Source of the DNA: Lacrimispora saccharolytica | GTDB lineage: Bacteria > Bacillota > Clostridia > Lachnospirales > Lachnospiraceae | NCBI GenBank assembly: GCA_021531795.1 | Contig: JADYUL010000013.1 | Coordinates: forward strand, 1 to 36,390 | Length of the DNA: 36,390 nt | Direction: 5' to 3' | In this document: piece by piece, positions 14,796-23,772 of the stretch | Layout: each line of letters starts with the position of its first letter | Numbering within the stretch: the stretch's first letter is position 1 | Notes under the pieces: model-generated | Told to the model about the DNA's origin: nothing | The model's input: only the letters and a program-made list of their open reading frames with translations | Database searches by the model: none | Position numbers and translations under genes: made by a program

Positions 14796-16079
14796 TTATT
14801 TTACTTCGCCTAAGGTTACCTCAAGCACTAACTCCTTGTATTCTTCTCCACCCTGTCTCATGACAGTGACATATACTGTCGTCTCCGGACTCATGGCATA
14901 CATTGCATCCGTCACATCAGAATACTTAAGGATCGTTCTCTCTCCTATTTTCGTTATGATATCGCCACTCTGTATTCCCGCATTCATCGCCGGTGAGCTC
15001 ATGACAATACTTGTAACGTATGCTCCCATCGGAACTCCCAGATTCTCTATCGCTTCCTTCGATACATCTATTCCGTTTATTCCAAGCACGGACTTGCTTC
15101 TGCCATTGCTCATTCTCTCGATTTCCTGCTTAATATCGGAAATCCCGATAGCTGTTACCAGATTCGGCGCAGCCTCTGACCCCATGCCTGGGTATATTAC
15201 TCCAAGCACCTCGCCATACAGGTTGAGGATGACGCCCGACGCATTGGTACCACCGTAAATATCTGTAGTAAGTATCTCAACATTCTGATCCGTAAAGCTG
15301 GCGGTTTTTCCCTTGCCTGCCAGCATTCCGTAGCCCACAGCTTCTCCCTGGTCATAGAGTTGACCGATTGCAATAACAGGTGTAGCCAGGATATTGGATA
15401 CCTTGCTATTAGCAAGCTTAAGTACCTGAATTGATTCTCTCAATTGCTCCGGAACATCCTCTATCTTAACTGCAATGACAGCAAGTCCGGTGTTCTCGTC
15501 GACTCCCTTAATCTCCCCCTTGACGGATTCGCCGCTATGGAAGGTAACTAAGATGTCTGATGCATCCATTATCACGTCCTTGTGCGACAGGAAGAGCATC
15601 TCCTTACGGTTGTTGGCAACATAAAAGCCGCTTGACGAGGTCTTGCTCTCATAGGAATTGTCGAACCAGTCCATCTCGCTATTGTAACCAATTACCGTAA
15701 CCGTTGAAGCAAGTGCTGTCTGAGCTATCCTGTAGAGCTCCTCATACTGGTCGTCATACATCTGAATCGGGTCAGCCTTGTAGTTACGCTCTATTACCTG
15801 AATCTGAGGTTCACTCTCCTCCTCAAGCACCATATCCTCGGGAAGCATCTCCTCGGTATCTTCGGGGATCTCGACAACCGCAGGCTCCTCCTGCGGATAT
15901 AGCATGTTGGTGAAAACCGGCTGAAGCACTAAGAAGGTCAGGCATGCCAGGACTCCGAATATAACAGCCATGCTCGCCGTAATTATCGTTCTTCGCATCA
16001 GCTTGCGGCGGTTAAGCGGAGTTGCCTTCACCCTCTCCTTAATATATTCATTTTCTTCCAAATGATTAATATTATCCAT
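14796..16079 (-). CDS. Membrane-anchored HtrA-like protein, probably catalytically inactive
   Basis: 427 residues: a cytoplasmic basic start, one membrane helix (about 31-52), an acidic linker (62-92), a trypsin-like region (about 110-320) and a C-terminal PDZ domain (about 330-425, with LGV, NAGIQSGDIITKI). The fold markers of HtrA are present (TDIYGGTN, ILNLYGEVLGV), but the catalytic triad is not. The GNSGG motif is replaced by TNASG, putting Ala280 at the nucleophile position. The Asp motif TDLAV is NTGLAV. The His motif is displaced (LSHKDVI). It would then act as a scaffold or sensor at the membrane surface. The adjacent Ser281 leaves slight doubt. It is downstream of a hairpin terminator and 21 bp before yhaM. 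Confidence 0.8.
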   Translation of the reverse strand: MDNINHLEENEYIKERVKATPLNRRKLMRRTIITASMAVIFGVLACLTFLVLQPVFTNMLYPQEEPAVVEIPEDTEEMLPEDMVLEEESEPQIQVIERNYKADPIQMYDDQYEELYRIAQTALASTVTVIGYNSEMDWFDNSYESKTSSSGFYVANNRKEMLFLSHKDVIMDASDILVTFHSGESVKGEIKGVDENTGLAVIAVKIEDVPEQLRESIQVLKLANSKVSNILATPVIAIGQLYDQGEAVGYGMLAGKGKTASFTDQNVEILTTDIYGGTNASGVILNLYGEVLGVIYPGMGSEAAPNLVTAIGISDIKQEIERMSNGRSKSVLGINGIDVSKEAIENLGVPMGAYVTSIVMSSPAMNAGIQSGDIITKIGERTILKYSDVTDAMYAMSPETTVYVTVMRQGGEEYKELVLEVTLGEVK

Positions 16080-16093
16080 ATTTTGTCACAAAC

Positions 16094-16114
16094 ACCCCGG
16101 AGAGTATCCGGGGT
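16094..16114 (-). terminator. Hairpin after aminotransferase gene
   Basis: Arms ACCCCGGA (16094-16101) and TCCGGGGT (16107-16114), six bases after the aminotransferase stop. The following minus-strand bases, GTTTGTG, are only a weak T-tract, so termination may be partial before the HtrA-like gene. Confidence 0.6.
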
Positions 16115-16119
16115 ATAGA

Positions 16120-17295
16120 TTATAACATTTCTTCTCTGAGTCTTCCGATGAAGCTTTCGATTCTGCCGATTGCCTCCTTGAGGGATTCAATCGAATATGC
16201 ATATGATATTCTGAGGAAGCCTTCGCCGCTGTCTCCAAAGGCTGTGCCCGGAACAACTGCAACCTTCTCCTCCTCAAGCAGTCTTAATGCAAACTCGTCA
16301 CTGCTCATACCGAACTCTTTAATGCAGGGGAATACATAGAAGGCTCCGAAGGGCTCGAAGCAGGGCAGTCCCATCTGTTTAAAGGTGTGTAGCAGATATC
16401 TTCTTCGCTGGTTGTAAGCTTCACACATCTCCTTCACATCATCGTCACCGTGTCTCAGCGCCTCTATCGCTGCATACTGACTGGTGGTCGGCGCACACAT
16501 GATGGCGAACTGATGAATCTTGGTCATCTGCTCAATTATTTTCTTGGGTCCGCAGGCAAAGCCCAACCTCCAACCTGTCATTGCGTAAGATTTTGAGAAA
16601 CCGTTAATAACTATGGTTCTCTCAAGCATACCCGGGATCGAAGCTATTGATACATGTCCTGAATCACTGTAGGTAAGCTCTGCATATATCTCATCCGAGA
16701 TAACATATAAATCATGCTTTATTATCACTTCGGCTACTGCCTCAAGATCCTTGCGCTCCATTATTGCGCCGGTAGGATTGTTGGGGAAGGGCATGATAAC
16801 CACCTTGGTCTTATCTGTGATTGCCTCCTCAAGCTCTGCTGCCGTAAGTCTGAACTCATTCTCATTCTTAAGGTTGATAATAACAGGATTGGCGTTGGCT
16901 AAGATAGCACAAGGCTCATAGGATACATAGCTTGGCTGAGGGATGATAACCTCCTCACCGGGATTGATCATGGCACGCAGTGCTATGTCTATGGCCTCGG
17001 AGCCGCCGACTGTAATAAGCACCTCATCCTTGGGATTGTAGGATAAGTCGTACTTGCGCTTTAAGTATCTGCATATCTCGCTTCTAAGCTCCATGAGTCC
17101 GGAGTTGGATGTATAGAAGGTTCTTCCCTTCTCAAGAGAATATATTCCAACATCCCTTATATGCCAGGGTGTGTCGAAATCGGGTTCTCCAACGCCGAGC
17201 GATATAGCATCGGGCATCTCATTGACCACATCAAAGAATTTGCGGATGCCTGATGGCTTTAATGCTACTGTTCTGTCTGATAACGGATTTCTCAT
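16120..17295 (-). CDS. Pyridoxal-phosphate aminotransferase, class I/II (aspartate/aromatic type)
   Basis: 391 residues. Fold type I aminotransferase with PNNPTG at 171-176, DEIYAEL starting at D201 (which pairs with the PLP ring nitrogen) and the Schiff-base lysine K235 in NGFSKSYAMTGWRLG. The C-terminal RISYA arginine region binds the substrate carboxylate. It is close to the Firmicute PatA/AspB group, where substrates range over aspartate, aromatic and N-acetyl-diaminopimelate amino donors. Sequence alone does not settle which. The start overlaps the end of the Lrp/AsnC gene by 4 bp, so the pair is one transcription unit and the regulator probably senses an amino acid related to the reaction. 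Confidence 0.9.
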   Translation of the reverse strand: MRNPLSDRTVALKPSGIRKFFDVVNEMPDAISLGVGEPDFDTPWHIRDVGIYSLEKGRTFYTSNSGLMELRSEICRYLKRKYDLSYNPKDEVLITVGGSEAIDIALRAMINPGEEVIIPQPSYVSYEPCAILANANPVIINLKNENEFRLTAAELEEAITDKTKVVIMPFPNNPTGAIMERKDLEAVAEVIIKHDLYVISDEIYAELTYSDSGHVSIASIPGMLERTIVINGFSKSYAMTGWRLGFACGPKKIIEQMTKIHQFAIMCAPTTSQYAAIEALRHGDDDVKEMCEAYNQRRRYLLHTFKQMGLPCFEPFGAFYVFPCIKEFGMSSDEFALRLLEEEKVAVVPGTAFGDSGEGFLRISYAYSIESLKEAIGRIESFIGRLREEML

Positions 17296-17768
17296 GGCAT
17301 TATCTTCTCTCTATCGTCATTCTGTTCAATGATTGTACCGTGGTCCTTATACCTCTTAAGAACAAAATGTGTTGCTGTACTAAGTACCGAATCAAGTGTG
17401 GACAGCTTATCTGATACGAAGCTCGCCACCTGCTTGAGTGACTTGCCATCTAACATAACAAGAAGATCGTAGCCGCCTGAGATAAGATATACCGCGTTTA
17501 CCTCAGGATAGTTGTAGATTCTCTCTGCTATGCTGTCAAAGCCCTGTCCTCTCTGTGGAGTCACAGTAACCTCAATAAGTGCAGACACCTTCTCAATGTT
17601 TGTCTTCTCCCAGTCAATCAGGGTATGATATCCGCAGATGACACCCTCTTCCTCCATAGCCTTGATCTCATTGGCAACATCTATCTCGTTCTCACCAAGT
17701 CTGATTGCTATCTCATCAATACCAACCTTACTGTTCTTCTCTATTATCTGTAATATTCTCTCTCTCAT
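17292..17768 (-). CDS. Lrp/AsnC-family transcriptional regulator
   Basis: 158 residues. An N-terminal winged helix (about 1-50, with VGIDEIAIRLGENEIDVANE and GVICGYHTLIDW) is followed by the RAM ligand-binding domain (about 62-150, with VNAVYLISGGYDLLVML). The strong ribosome site GGGGGAAGGAA precedes the ATG. The gene is translationally coupled to the downstream aminotransferase (ATGA overlap). Family members bind an amino acid and control its metabolism, so local regulation of the aminotransferase is likely. Confidence 0.9.
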   Translation of the reverse strand: MRERILQIIEKNSKVGIDEIAIRLGENEIDVANEIKAMEEEGVICGYHTLIDWEKTNIEKVSALIEVTVTPQRGQGFDSIAERIYNYPEVNAVYLISGGYDLLVMLDGKSLKQVASFVSDKLSTLDSVLSTATHFVLKRYKDHGTIIEQNDDREKIMP

Positions 17769-17808
17769 ACATTTCCTTCCCCCGGTCAGACAACCGGTTC
17801 ACACTTGT

Positions 17809-18759
17809 CTAGTATATCATACAACCCTCGTCTTGACGAGGTTCTTCAAGATATCTTCGCTCATCGTCATACACCAATACTCTGTCAATCCCATCGGTAA
17901 TATGACCGATAATCACAGCAGGAATATCCGCTTCATGCAGTCTCTCTGTCATAGCCTCGCCGTCTCTTGCTACAATAAGCAACGCTCCGTCCGACCTTAG
18001 CTTATAGGGATTCAGATTGTAATAATCACTGACTTCCACAGACTCCTGCATAATCGGAATATTCCTAAGATTCACTTCAAGTCCGACACCGAACACATCA
18101 CCCAGCTGCCAGAGAGCGGCCATGACACCACCGTCAGAGCAGTCGTTCATACATACGGCGTCAGACGAAACCGCGACTGCAGCCTCCGGTACCACACTTA
18201 TGAATCTGAGAAGCTCCATGGCATCCCTTGTGATAAACTCAGGAAAATGTCCGTTCAGCTCCTCACTCTTTACCTTTGCAATCCTTGCCGCACCACTCAT
18301 GGCAGCCCACTTGGTCATAATGATCGCATCTGCGGGCAAAGGCTTTGATGCAGCCCATGCCTTACCTTCAGAGTCAGTCATGGTCTCCGTTGCATGTATT
18401 GTTATGTTAACTACAGGGTGAGTAATTCCGCTTATTGTTTCAGTATGTCCGTCCACTATTCTGATCCCGAGCTTTTCTGCAGTTTCCCCGATATCCTTAA
18501 CTATTGCCTTAAGCTTGATTTCACGATACCTTTCCGGCAAAAAGAGCGAGACGACTGAGTCTTTCGCGATTTTGCCACAAACAGCTGCATTGTTGACGGC
18601 TCGAAGCATTGCCATTCTGCCGGCTGCCTCCTCGTCGAAATCAGTACTTACACCCGTGAAAAAAGCGCAATCCGAGCCCGGGATTGCGCTTCCGTTGTCA
18701 TTTATGTATTTGAGTACCGAACGCTTAATTACGTTCTCGTTTACCTTACCCTTGTTCAT
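17809..18759 (-). CDS. AIR synthase-related (HypE/ThiL-like PurM-fold) protein
   Basis: 316 residues from ATG 18759, which has AGGTGA just before it. A GTG directly abutting the preceding stop is an alternative. It is a PurM-like ATP-binding fold in two halves. Visible markers are GSDCAFFTGVSTDF near residue 26, VDGHTETISG in the middle, MTKWAAMSGAA, CMNDCSDGGVMAAL in the second domain and the closing YKLRSDGALLI. The canonical GDDAA phosphate loop of ThiL is altered. No hydrogenase or thiamine genes lie nearby, so the substrate is unknown. The gene follows the VanW gene with no gap. Confidence 0.75.
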   Translation of the reverse strand: MNKGKVNENVIKRSVLKYINDNGSAIPGSDCAFFTGVSTDFDEEAAGRMAMLRAVNNAAVCGKIAKDSVVSLFLPERYREIKLKAIVKDIGETAEKLGIRIVDGHTETISGITHPVVNITIHATETMTDSEGKAWAASKPLPADAIIMTKWAAMSGAARIAKVKSEELNGHFPEFITRDAMELLRFISVVPEAAVAVSSDAVCMNDCSDGGVMAALWQLGDVFGVGLEVNLRNIPIMQESVEVSDYYNLNPYKLRSDGALLIVARDGEAMTERLHEADIPAVIIGHITDGIDRVLVYDDERRYLEEPRQDEGCMIY

Positions 18760-18765
18760 GTTCAC

Positions 18766-20229
18766 CTATGGATTGACATTTGTTGCCGGGGCATTAAGTG
18801 CCGCTGCTGCCGCCGCCCAGGCTCCTGCCACACCGGCGCAGTAGTCGATACTTCCTGTTGCAATGGCCTCGCTAATCTGAGCCGCCGCATTAGGGTCAGT
18901 CGTCGCAATGCCTACAACCGCAGTTCTGGGTACCATCTTGTAGCTGCTGGAATTGACCACTTCCCTGCTCTCCTCAATACCGTCTACAGTGACTATCTTA
19001 AGTAATCTTGCCTTGTAGCCCGTATGCGCTGACTGAATTGAGATATAGCCCACAGGATATGAGGCCGAGGGGATGATATTCTCGGTAAGTGCGGGCGTGG
19101 TCTCTAACACCTCGCTCTTATACTCAACAACCCTGTTGTCCGGTCTTGTCTCCTTACCATATATATTGAATACTATCTTCTTGTCATCGGTTGTATATCC
19201 TTCAATGTATATAGGATATTCCGTGTTATTGACGAATCTGAAGTCCTTGCCGGCGGACTCGGAGATTGCCGCATCCGCACTCGCAGGAACATAGTTGACT
19301 ATCATAGAGTGGTTGTTTCTCTCGGTAACCTCAAGCTCAGCCCTAAGAACCGCGTTATACAGAGTAGTCGATACCTGACAGATACCACCTCCAAGGCTGT
19401 CCACAACCATGCCGTTCATATATGAACCTGCCATCTTGTAGCCGTTCTCTTCAGAGAAGGGCTTGATGTGGTCGTACATGGAGAACTCCTCACCGGGGCG
19501 AAGCAGGGTACCGTTTACCAGCCTGCAGCCGTTTGCAACATTGGCAGACCTGTTGGATCCCGAGGTCTTGTAGCTGGTCTCGAAGCTGCCCAGAATATCT
19601 GTTACCTGACTCAATTCCTCCTCGCCGGCCTCAGGTTCATCCGTAATGCATGGAAGGTTGATCTCCGCGTTGTCGCCGTTCCACTCATTCTCGATATAGT
19701 TTGTGATGAAATCCATGGCTTCCTGCTTGTCTATAATAACGCCGGTCGTACCCGGAGTAATTGTAAAGCCTTCTTCAGTTCTGGTAATAGTGGCTTCAAT
19801 CGCTTCTTCGTTATAAATCATGCAGTTATTATCCACAAATTCGGACAGTTTATCCCTGTCAAAGCCGTATTTCAGAGGAAGGTTCAAGCCGTTACGGGCG
19901 ATATCCTTGCGTTCCTTGTATCTCTTAACGAAGTTTCCCTTGTTGCCATAGCTCATGGCCTCAGTGGCAACACCCGTATTCTTCCACTTTAGATTGATAT
20001 CCTTTACCGGAAGAGTAGCGATTTTGCCTTCTACACAGTGGATGATAATCTCTGATGATATGTCACTGTTAACCTTATTGTTAACGGCTTCGGCAGCCTC
20101 CATATCATTCATGCCGGATACATCTATTCCACCTATTGTAACTCCGTTCTGAATGATCGGAGTCGCCGCATATACCTGCATTGGCACCGCTAATGTTATT
20201 AATAATAGTAGTAATGTTATTTTTTTCAT
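18766..20229 (-). CDS. VanW-family exported protein
   Basis: 487 residues with a clear signal peptide (1-21, ending VYAA). The N-terminal half has peptidoglycan-binding-4-like repeats (with VTIGGIDVSGMNDMEAAEAV). The VanW domain lies in the second half: SNRSANVANGCRLVNGTLL, PGEEFSMYDHIKPF, GGGICQVSTTLYNAVLRAEL and ERNNHSMIVNYVP. A last strand-rich part follows and then an Ala-rich tail (residues 445-487). The family is common in Firmicutes, is cell-wall associated, and has no proven activity. The window gives no vancomycin-resistance context. Confidence 0.88.
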   Translation of the reverse strand: MKKITLLLLLITLAVPMQVYAATPIIQNGVTIGGIDVSGMNDMEAAEAVNNKVNSDISSEIIIHCVEGKIATLPVKDINLKWKNTGVATEAMSYGNKGNFVKRYKERKDIARNGLNLPLKYGFDRDKLSEFVDNNCMIYNEEAIEATITRTEEGFTITPGTTGVIIDKQEAMDFITNYIENEWNGDNAEINLPCITDEPEAGEEELSQVTDILGSFETSYKTSGSNRSANVANGCRLVNGTLLRPGEEFSMYDHIKPFSEENGYKMAGSYMNGMVVDSLGGGICQVSTTLYNAVLRAELEVTERNNHSMIVNYVPASADAAISESAGKDFRFVNNTEYPIYIEGYTTDDKKIVFNIYGKETRPDNRVVEYKSEVLETTPALTENIIPSASYPVGYISIQSAHTGYKARLLKIVTVDGIEESREVVNSSSYKMVPRTAVVGIATTDPNAAAQISEAIATGSIDYCAGVAGAWAAAAAALNAPATNVNP

Positions 20230-20244
20230 TTACGTTATGATATA

Positions 20245-20352
20245 CTAATATGCGAAAAGAGATACAAGCATTGTACCCACCATTGCAAGTACAAGCAGTA
20301 TCACGATTATTCTTGCGATAAACTTTTTGTTTTTGTTATTCATGTAATACAT
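20245..20352 (-). CDS. 35-aa membrane peptide (DUF4044-like)
   Basis: An ORF from ATG 20352 (GGGAGA six bases upstream) to TAG at 20247-20245, 15 bp before the VanW gene. The product begins MYYMNNKNKKFIARI and continues with one hydrophobic helix (IIVILLVLAMVGTMLVSLF). Short basic-then-helix peptides of this kind are frequent in Lachnospiraceae. The second ATG at 20343 is an alternative start. The function is unknown. Probably in the same transcript as the VanW gene. Confidence 0.65.
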   Translation of the reverse strand: MYYMNNKNKKFIARIIVILLVLAMVGTMLVSLFAY

Positions 20353-20379
20353 GATGTTTCTCCCTATTGTGAGGCTTTT

Positions 20380-21015
20380 ATGAATCTACTTAACCTCATA
20401 GCCGGATATCCTATATTCTTCTGTATAGTGATTCTGACTATTCTTCTTATACATAATATACGTAGGTCTGACCGAATTCTCAAGCGCAAAAATGAACAAT
20501 ATTTTGCCCGTGAGAGAGCCGCTGATTGTACACAACGCAAGCCTCTTGATTCTGTCGACTATATTGTAGTTCCCTATGATGAGCTGCCGCTTGATTTGGC
20601 CAAGGATGACCCTGTAGTCAACGACTGTATTAACCAGGTGCTTGAACTTAAGGGGCAGAGTGTTGCCAACTTCACGGGACTCACCAATACAGATCTTAAG
20701 CTTGAATACGGTGCGCCCAATTTCACCCACCTGTCCAGATGTGACAGCAACTTCACCCTGCTTGTCAGAGCCATGGACAACTGGGCTGACAGATTATACG
20801 AGCTGGGATACGCCGATGAGGCCCTGTCTCTTCTCACGCTATGTATAAAATGGAACAGTGATATTAGTTCCACCTACATGCTCGCCGCAAAGATATACAG
20901 TGACAACAATGATAACGTGGGTATCGCCTGGGTTAAACGTCAAGCCCTCGCAATTCCATCCATGCTAAGGGATAGTGTAATCAAGAATCTGGATTCACTG
21001 TATCCTGAGCTTTGA
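20380..21015 (+). CDS. Conserved membrane-anchored protein of unknown function
   Basis: 211 residues with one N-terminal membrane helix (about 6-26), a basic stretch (RRSDRILKRK), a middle region without known motif, and a C-terminal helical part (about 130-205) that reads like one or two TPR-type helix pairs (WADRLYELGYADEALSLLTL). GTGAGG lies five bases before the ATG. It is divergent from the small membrane peptide and VanW gene with only 27 bp between starts, so the promoters must overlap. I do not recognise the family by name. Confidence 0.75.
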   Translation: MNLLNLIAGYPIFFCIVILTILLIHNIRRSDRILKRKNEQYFARERAADCTQRKPLDSVDYIVVPYDELPLDLAKDDPVVNDCINQVLELKGQSVANFTGLTNTDLKLEYGAPNFTHLSRCDSNFTLLVRAMDNWADRLYELGYADEALSLLTLCIKWNSDISSTYMLAAKIYSDNNDNVGIAWVKRQALAIPSMLRDSVIKNLDSLYPEL

Positions 21016-21070
21016 TACGGTTCTTTATGCCCTGTACGAACCCGTTTGCCTTACATTAGTCACCAAATCT

Positions 21071-21709
21071 TTAACGCTTATTCTTGCCACATGACGGACA
21101 TACATCCTTAAGGAAGCACTCATTGCACTTCTCATGTCCTGCCACACAAATGGTCCTTCCAAGTGTAATTATGTGAATATTCCACAGTATCCAATGGTCT
21201 TTAGGCAGCTTACGCATAAGGTCATATTCTATCTTCTCAGGGTCTGTCTCCTTAGTAATCCCAAGCTTAGCCGATATCCTCTTCACATGCGTATCAACGA
21301 CTATGCTCGGAATATGGTAAATATTGCCCCTTATAACATTAGCTGTCTTCCTTCCGACACCCGGAAGTGCTGTCAACTTATCTATATCCGACGGAACCTC
21401 TCCACCGTACTCCTCCATTAACATCCTTGCACAGGCAATTATATTCTTTGCCTTGTTATGATAGAAGCCCGTCGAGTGTATATCCTGTTCAAGTTCCTCC
21501 AACTTTGCATTGGCCAGATCGCTCAGACTGACGTATTTCCTGAACAAATCTTTCGTAACGATATTCACCCTTGCATCCGTACACTGTGCACTTAGGATGG
21601 TAGCAATAAGCAGCTGCCAGGCATTCTCATGCTCAAGGTAACATACATATTCTGTTCCGTACTGCCTGTCAAGCAGGCCTAATATCTCTAATACTTTTTT
21701 ACTTGCCAT
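21071..21709 (-). CDS. nth: Endonuclease III (DNA glycosylase/AP lyase)
   Basis: 212 residues, normal length. It removes oxidised pyrimidines and cleaves at the abasic site. The helix-hairpin-helix is LPGVGRKTANVI with the catalytic Lys K121. The catalytic Asp is D139 in VDTHVKR. The iron-sulfur cluster ligands are C188, C195, C198 and C204. No clear ribosome site precedes the ATG at 21709, and the alignment of the family start supports it. It converges with the unknown anchored protein gene (55 bp gap). Confidence 0.95.
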   Translation of the reverse strand: MASKKVLEILGLLDRQYGTEYVCYLEHENAWQLLIATILSAQCTDARVNIVTKDLFRKYVSLSDLANAKLEELEQDIHSTGFYHNKAKNIIACARMLMEEYGGEVPSDIDKLTALPGVGRKTANVIRGNIYHIPSIVVDTHVKRISAKLGITKETDPEKIEYDLMRKLPKDHWILWNIHIITLGRTICVAGHEKCNECFLKDVCPSCGKNKR

Positions 21710-21725
21710 AGTAATTTAATTATAG

Positions 21726-21752
21726 AAAAATGGGCTTGCCAAGGCAAGCCCA
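21726..21752 (-). terminator. Strong rho-independent terminator after chemoreceptor gene
   Basis: Perfect stem TGGGCTTGCC / GGCAAGCCCA (21731-21752) with a 2-base loop. On the minus strand it is followed by TTTTTCT. It ends the lacI-to-chemoreceptor transcription unit. Confidence 0.9.
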
Positions 21753-21791
21753 CAGGTAAAAAAGGAAGTATTAACAAACAACAAACTATTG

Positions 21792-23690
21792 TTATATTCT
21801 GAATACTCCGAGTGATGCACTAAGCTTCTCTGCAAGCACTGTCAGCTGGTCTGAAGAAGCCAGAAGTGAATTCATTGTATCACTCATACTATCTACGGTC
21901 TCAATTGTACTCTCAGCGGTCGTCGCCGTCTTCTCCGAGATATCGGCAAGAGTAACAACCGAATCCTTAATTTCATGACTTGACTCACGAAGACTGTCAA
22001 CCTTAACAGAAATATTACTGATTCCCTCGATTGACTTATCTACACCGTCCGATACCTGTGTAGACTGTGCCTTGGTCTCGTCAAGCTTAAGCTGTTGAAG
22101 ATTCATGGCATCGTATACCTTCTGCATGATACTTGCAGTTTCGAGGGATACGTCCATAACTTCTTTGATAATTATTCCAATGTCCTTAGCCGATACGTTC
22201 GACTGGTCAGCCAGCTTCTTGATCTGGTCTGCAACAACTGCGAAGCCACGACCGGCATCTCCGGCTCTTGCTGCCTCAATCGAAGCATTGAGCGAGAGAA
22301 GCTCTGTTTCGTCTGCAATATCGGATATAAGCGTAATAGCCTTCTCGATACTCTGAACAGAAGAATTCATTCTGTCAATCTGCTTGGTTACGGCATCCAG
22401 ACTGGTTCTGGTCTCGAGTGACTGGTTATTAAGCTCTTCAACAATAGCCCTGTTCTTCTGCTCTGCATCAGCCATGGACTCTGCATAAGTTACAAGATCA
22501 TGCATCTCATTCTTGATATTCTTGATACGCTCGTTCATATCTGTAACGCCGTCACTGGTAAGCTTGGCATCAGCAGCCTGAGAGCTTGCACGTTCCGCAA
22601 TGGATTCCGTCGCATGAACAACATCCTCCACGGTAAGCTTCGTATTCTGTGCAACAGAAGTAAGATTTGAAGCTGAATCAATAAGGTCTCCTGCCGCCAG
22701 CTGAATATTCTGTACGATATCAGTCAGTCTGTCCTTAAGTTCTACAGCCGTTCTGTATATATCACCAACCTCATCGGTTCTCTTAAGTGCCTCTTCATCC
22801 GGTATTGTATCAAGCTTACCTTCCTTGATTCTGTTAAGGAATTCGCGAATCTTAATCATCGCAAATCCTATCTTCTTAGAGATGATAAACTGAAGGATCG
22901 CCGCAACGATCATAATTATAATTGAGATCGCAAGAATGATCAGTGACTGCGACTGTGTAATCTTCTTAACATCTGCTGAAGGAGTACCTACCTCAATAGA
23001 ACCTACTATACTTCCGTCAGAGTTAATCAACGGCTGATAGTACAGATAATATGGAACACCATCTATTTCAGCGCCCTTTAAGAAGACACTCTCACCGGTC
23101 TGAAGCTGCTCGTAGAGCTCATCCTCAAGATAGCTTCCGTTGATACGTCTTCCCTGACCGTTATCCTTCTTAAATGTAGTAATGAGACGCATATTCTCGT
23201 ATACGAAGGAAATCTGGAAGTCAGTCGCCTCATACAGGGCATCAATAAGCTCCGTCTTACCCGAAATGGTGGTCTCGCCCTTGGTAACCTTACCGCCCTT
23301 GGCCTTCTTATAATCACCTTCATATAAGTTAGTATATGTCTCACTTACCGAAGCAGATACAATGCTTAAGGACTTCTGAATCTCCTTCTCTATCGCTCCC
23401 TGCATGGTCCTTACAGAGATTAATAGAATAGTAAGAGCAACGATAAGCATCGGAGGCAGAGAGCTTATGATAAGTCTTGCAGTAAGACTGATCTTAAGCG
23501 GTTTCTTCTCTTTCTTGGGTTTCTTTTCTTTTTTTGCCTTAGGCTCTTTCGCTTTCTTCTCTTTCTTTTCCTTCTTAGCCTTGAACTTAAGCTTCTTTTC
23601 CTTCTTAGGCTTATCTGATGTTTCTTCCGTATTCACACCTGATTCGGTAACTTCTTCTTCGATTTCAATAAAGTTATCTATATTATCCAT
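21792..23690 (-). CDS. Methyl-accepting chemotaxis protein with Lys-rich N-terminal extension
   Basis: About 632 residues from ATG 23690 (GAGG six bases upstream). A cytoplasmic N-terminus of about 70 residues is first acidic and then extremely basic (24 Lys among residues 27-66). A membrane helix follows (72-94), then a periplasm-side Cache-like sensor (about 95-248), a second helix (250-271), a HAMP domain and a long signalling hairpin. The highly conserved tip contains [20 protein letters not shown]. No CheR-tethering pentapeptide is present. It follows the sugar permease gene by 82 bp with no clear terminator between them, so it may respond to the transported sugar. The ligand is not shown. 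Confidence 0.92.
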   Translation of the reverse strand: MDNIDNFIEIEEEVTESGVNTEETSDKPKKEKKLKFKAKKEKKEKKAKEPKAKKEKKPKKEKKPLKISLTARLIISSLPPMLIVALTILLISVRTMQGAIEKEIQKSLSIVSASVSETYTNLYEGDYKKAKGGKVTKGETTISGKTELIDALYEATDFQISFVYENMRLITTFKKDNGQGRRINGSYLEDELYEQLQTGESVFLKGAEIDGVPYYLYYQPLINSDGSIVGSIEVGTPSADVKKITQSQSLIILAISIIIMIVAAILQFIISKKIGFAMIKIREFLNRIKEGKLDTIPDEEALKRTDEVGDIYRTAVELKDRLTDIVQNIQLAAGDLIDSASNLTSVAQNTKLTVEDVVHATESIAERASSQAADAKLTSDGVTDMNERIKNIKNEMHDLVTYAESMADAEQKNRAIVEELNNQSLETRTSLDAVTKQIDRMNSSVQSIEKAITLISDIADETELLSLNASIEAARAGDAGRGFAVVADQIKKLADQSNVSAKDIGIIIKEVMDVSLETASIMQKVYDAMNLQQLKLDETKAQSTQVSDGVDKSIEGISNISVKVDSLRESSHEIKDSVVTLADISEKTATTAESTIETVDSMSDTMNSLLASSDQLTVLAEKLSASLGVFRI

Positions 23691-23772
23691 GCTATCCTCA
23701 TAACCCACTATATACAGTAACCACCCGTACAGTATTCTGCAGGGTGGTCACATGTAGACAACAACACTTTAT

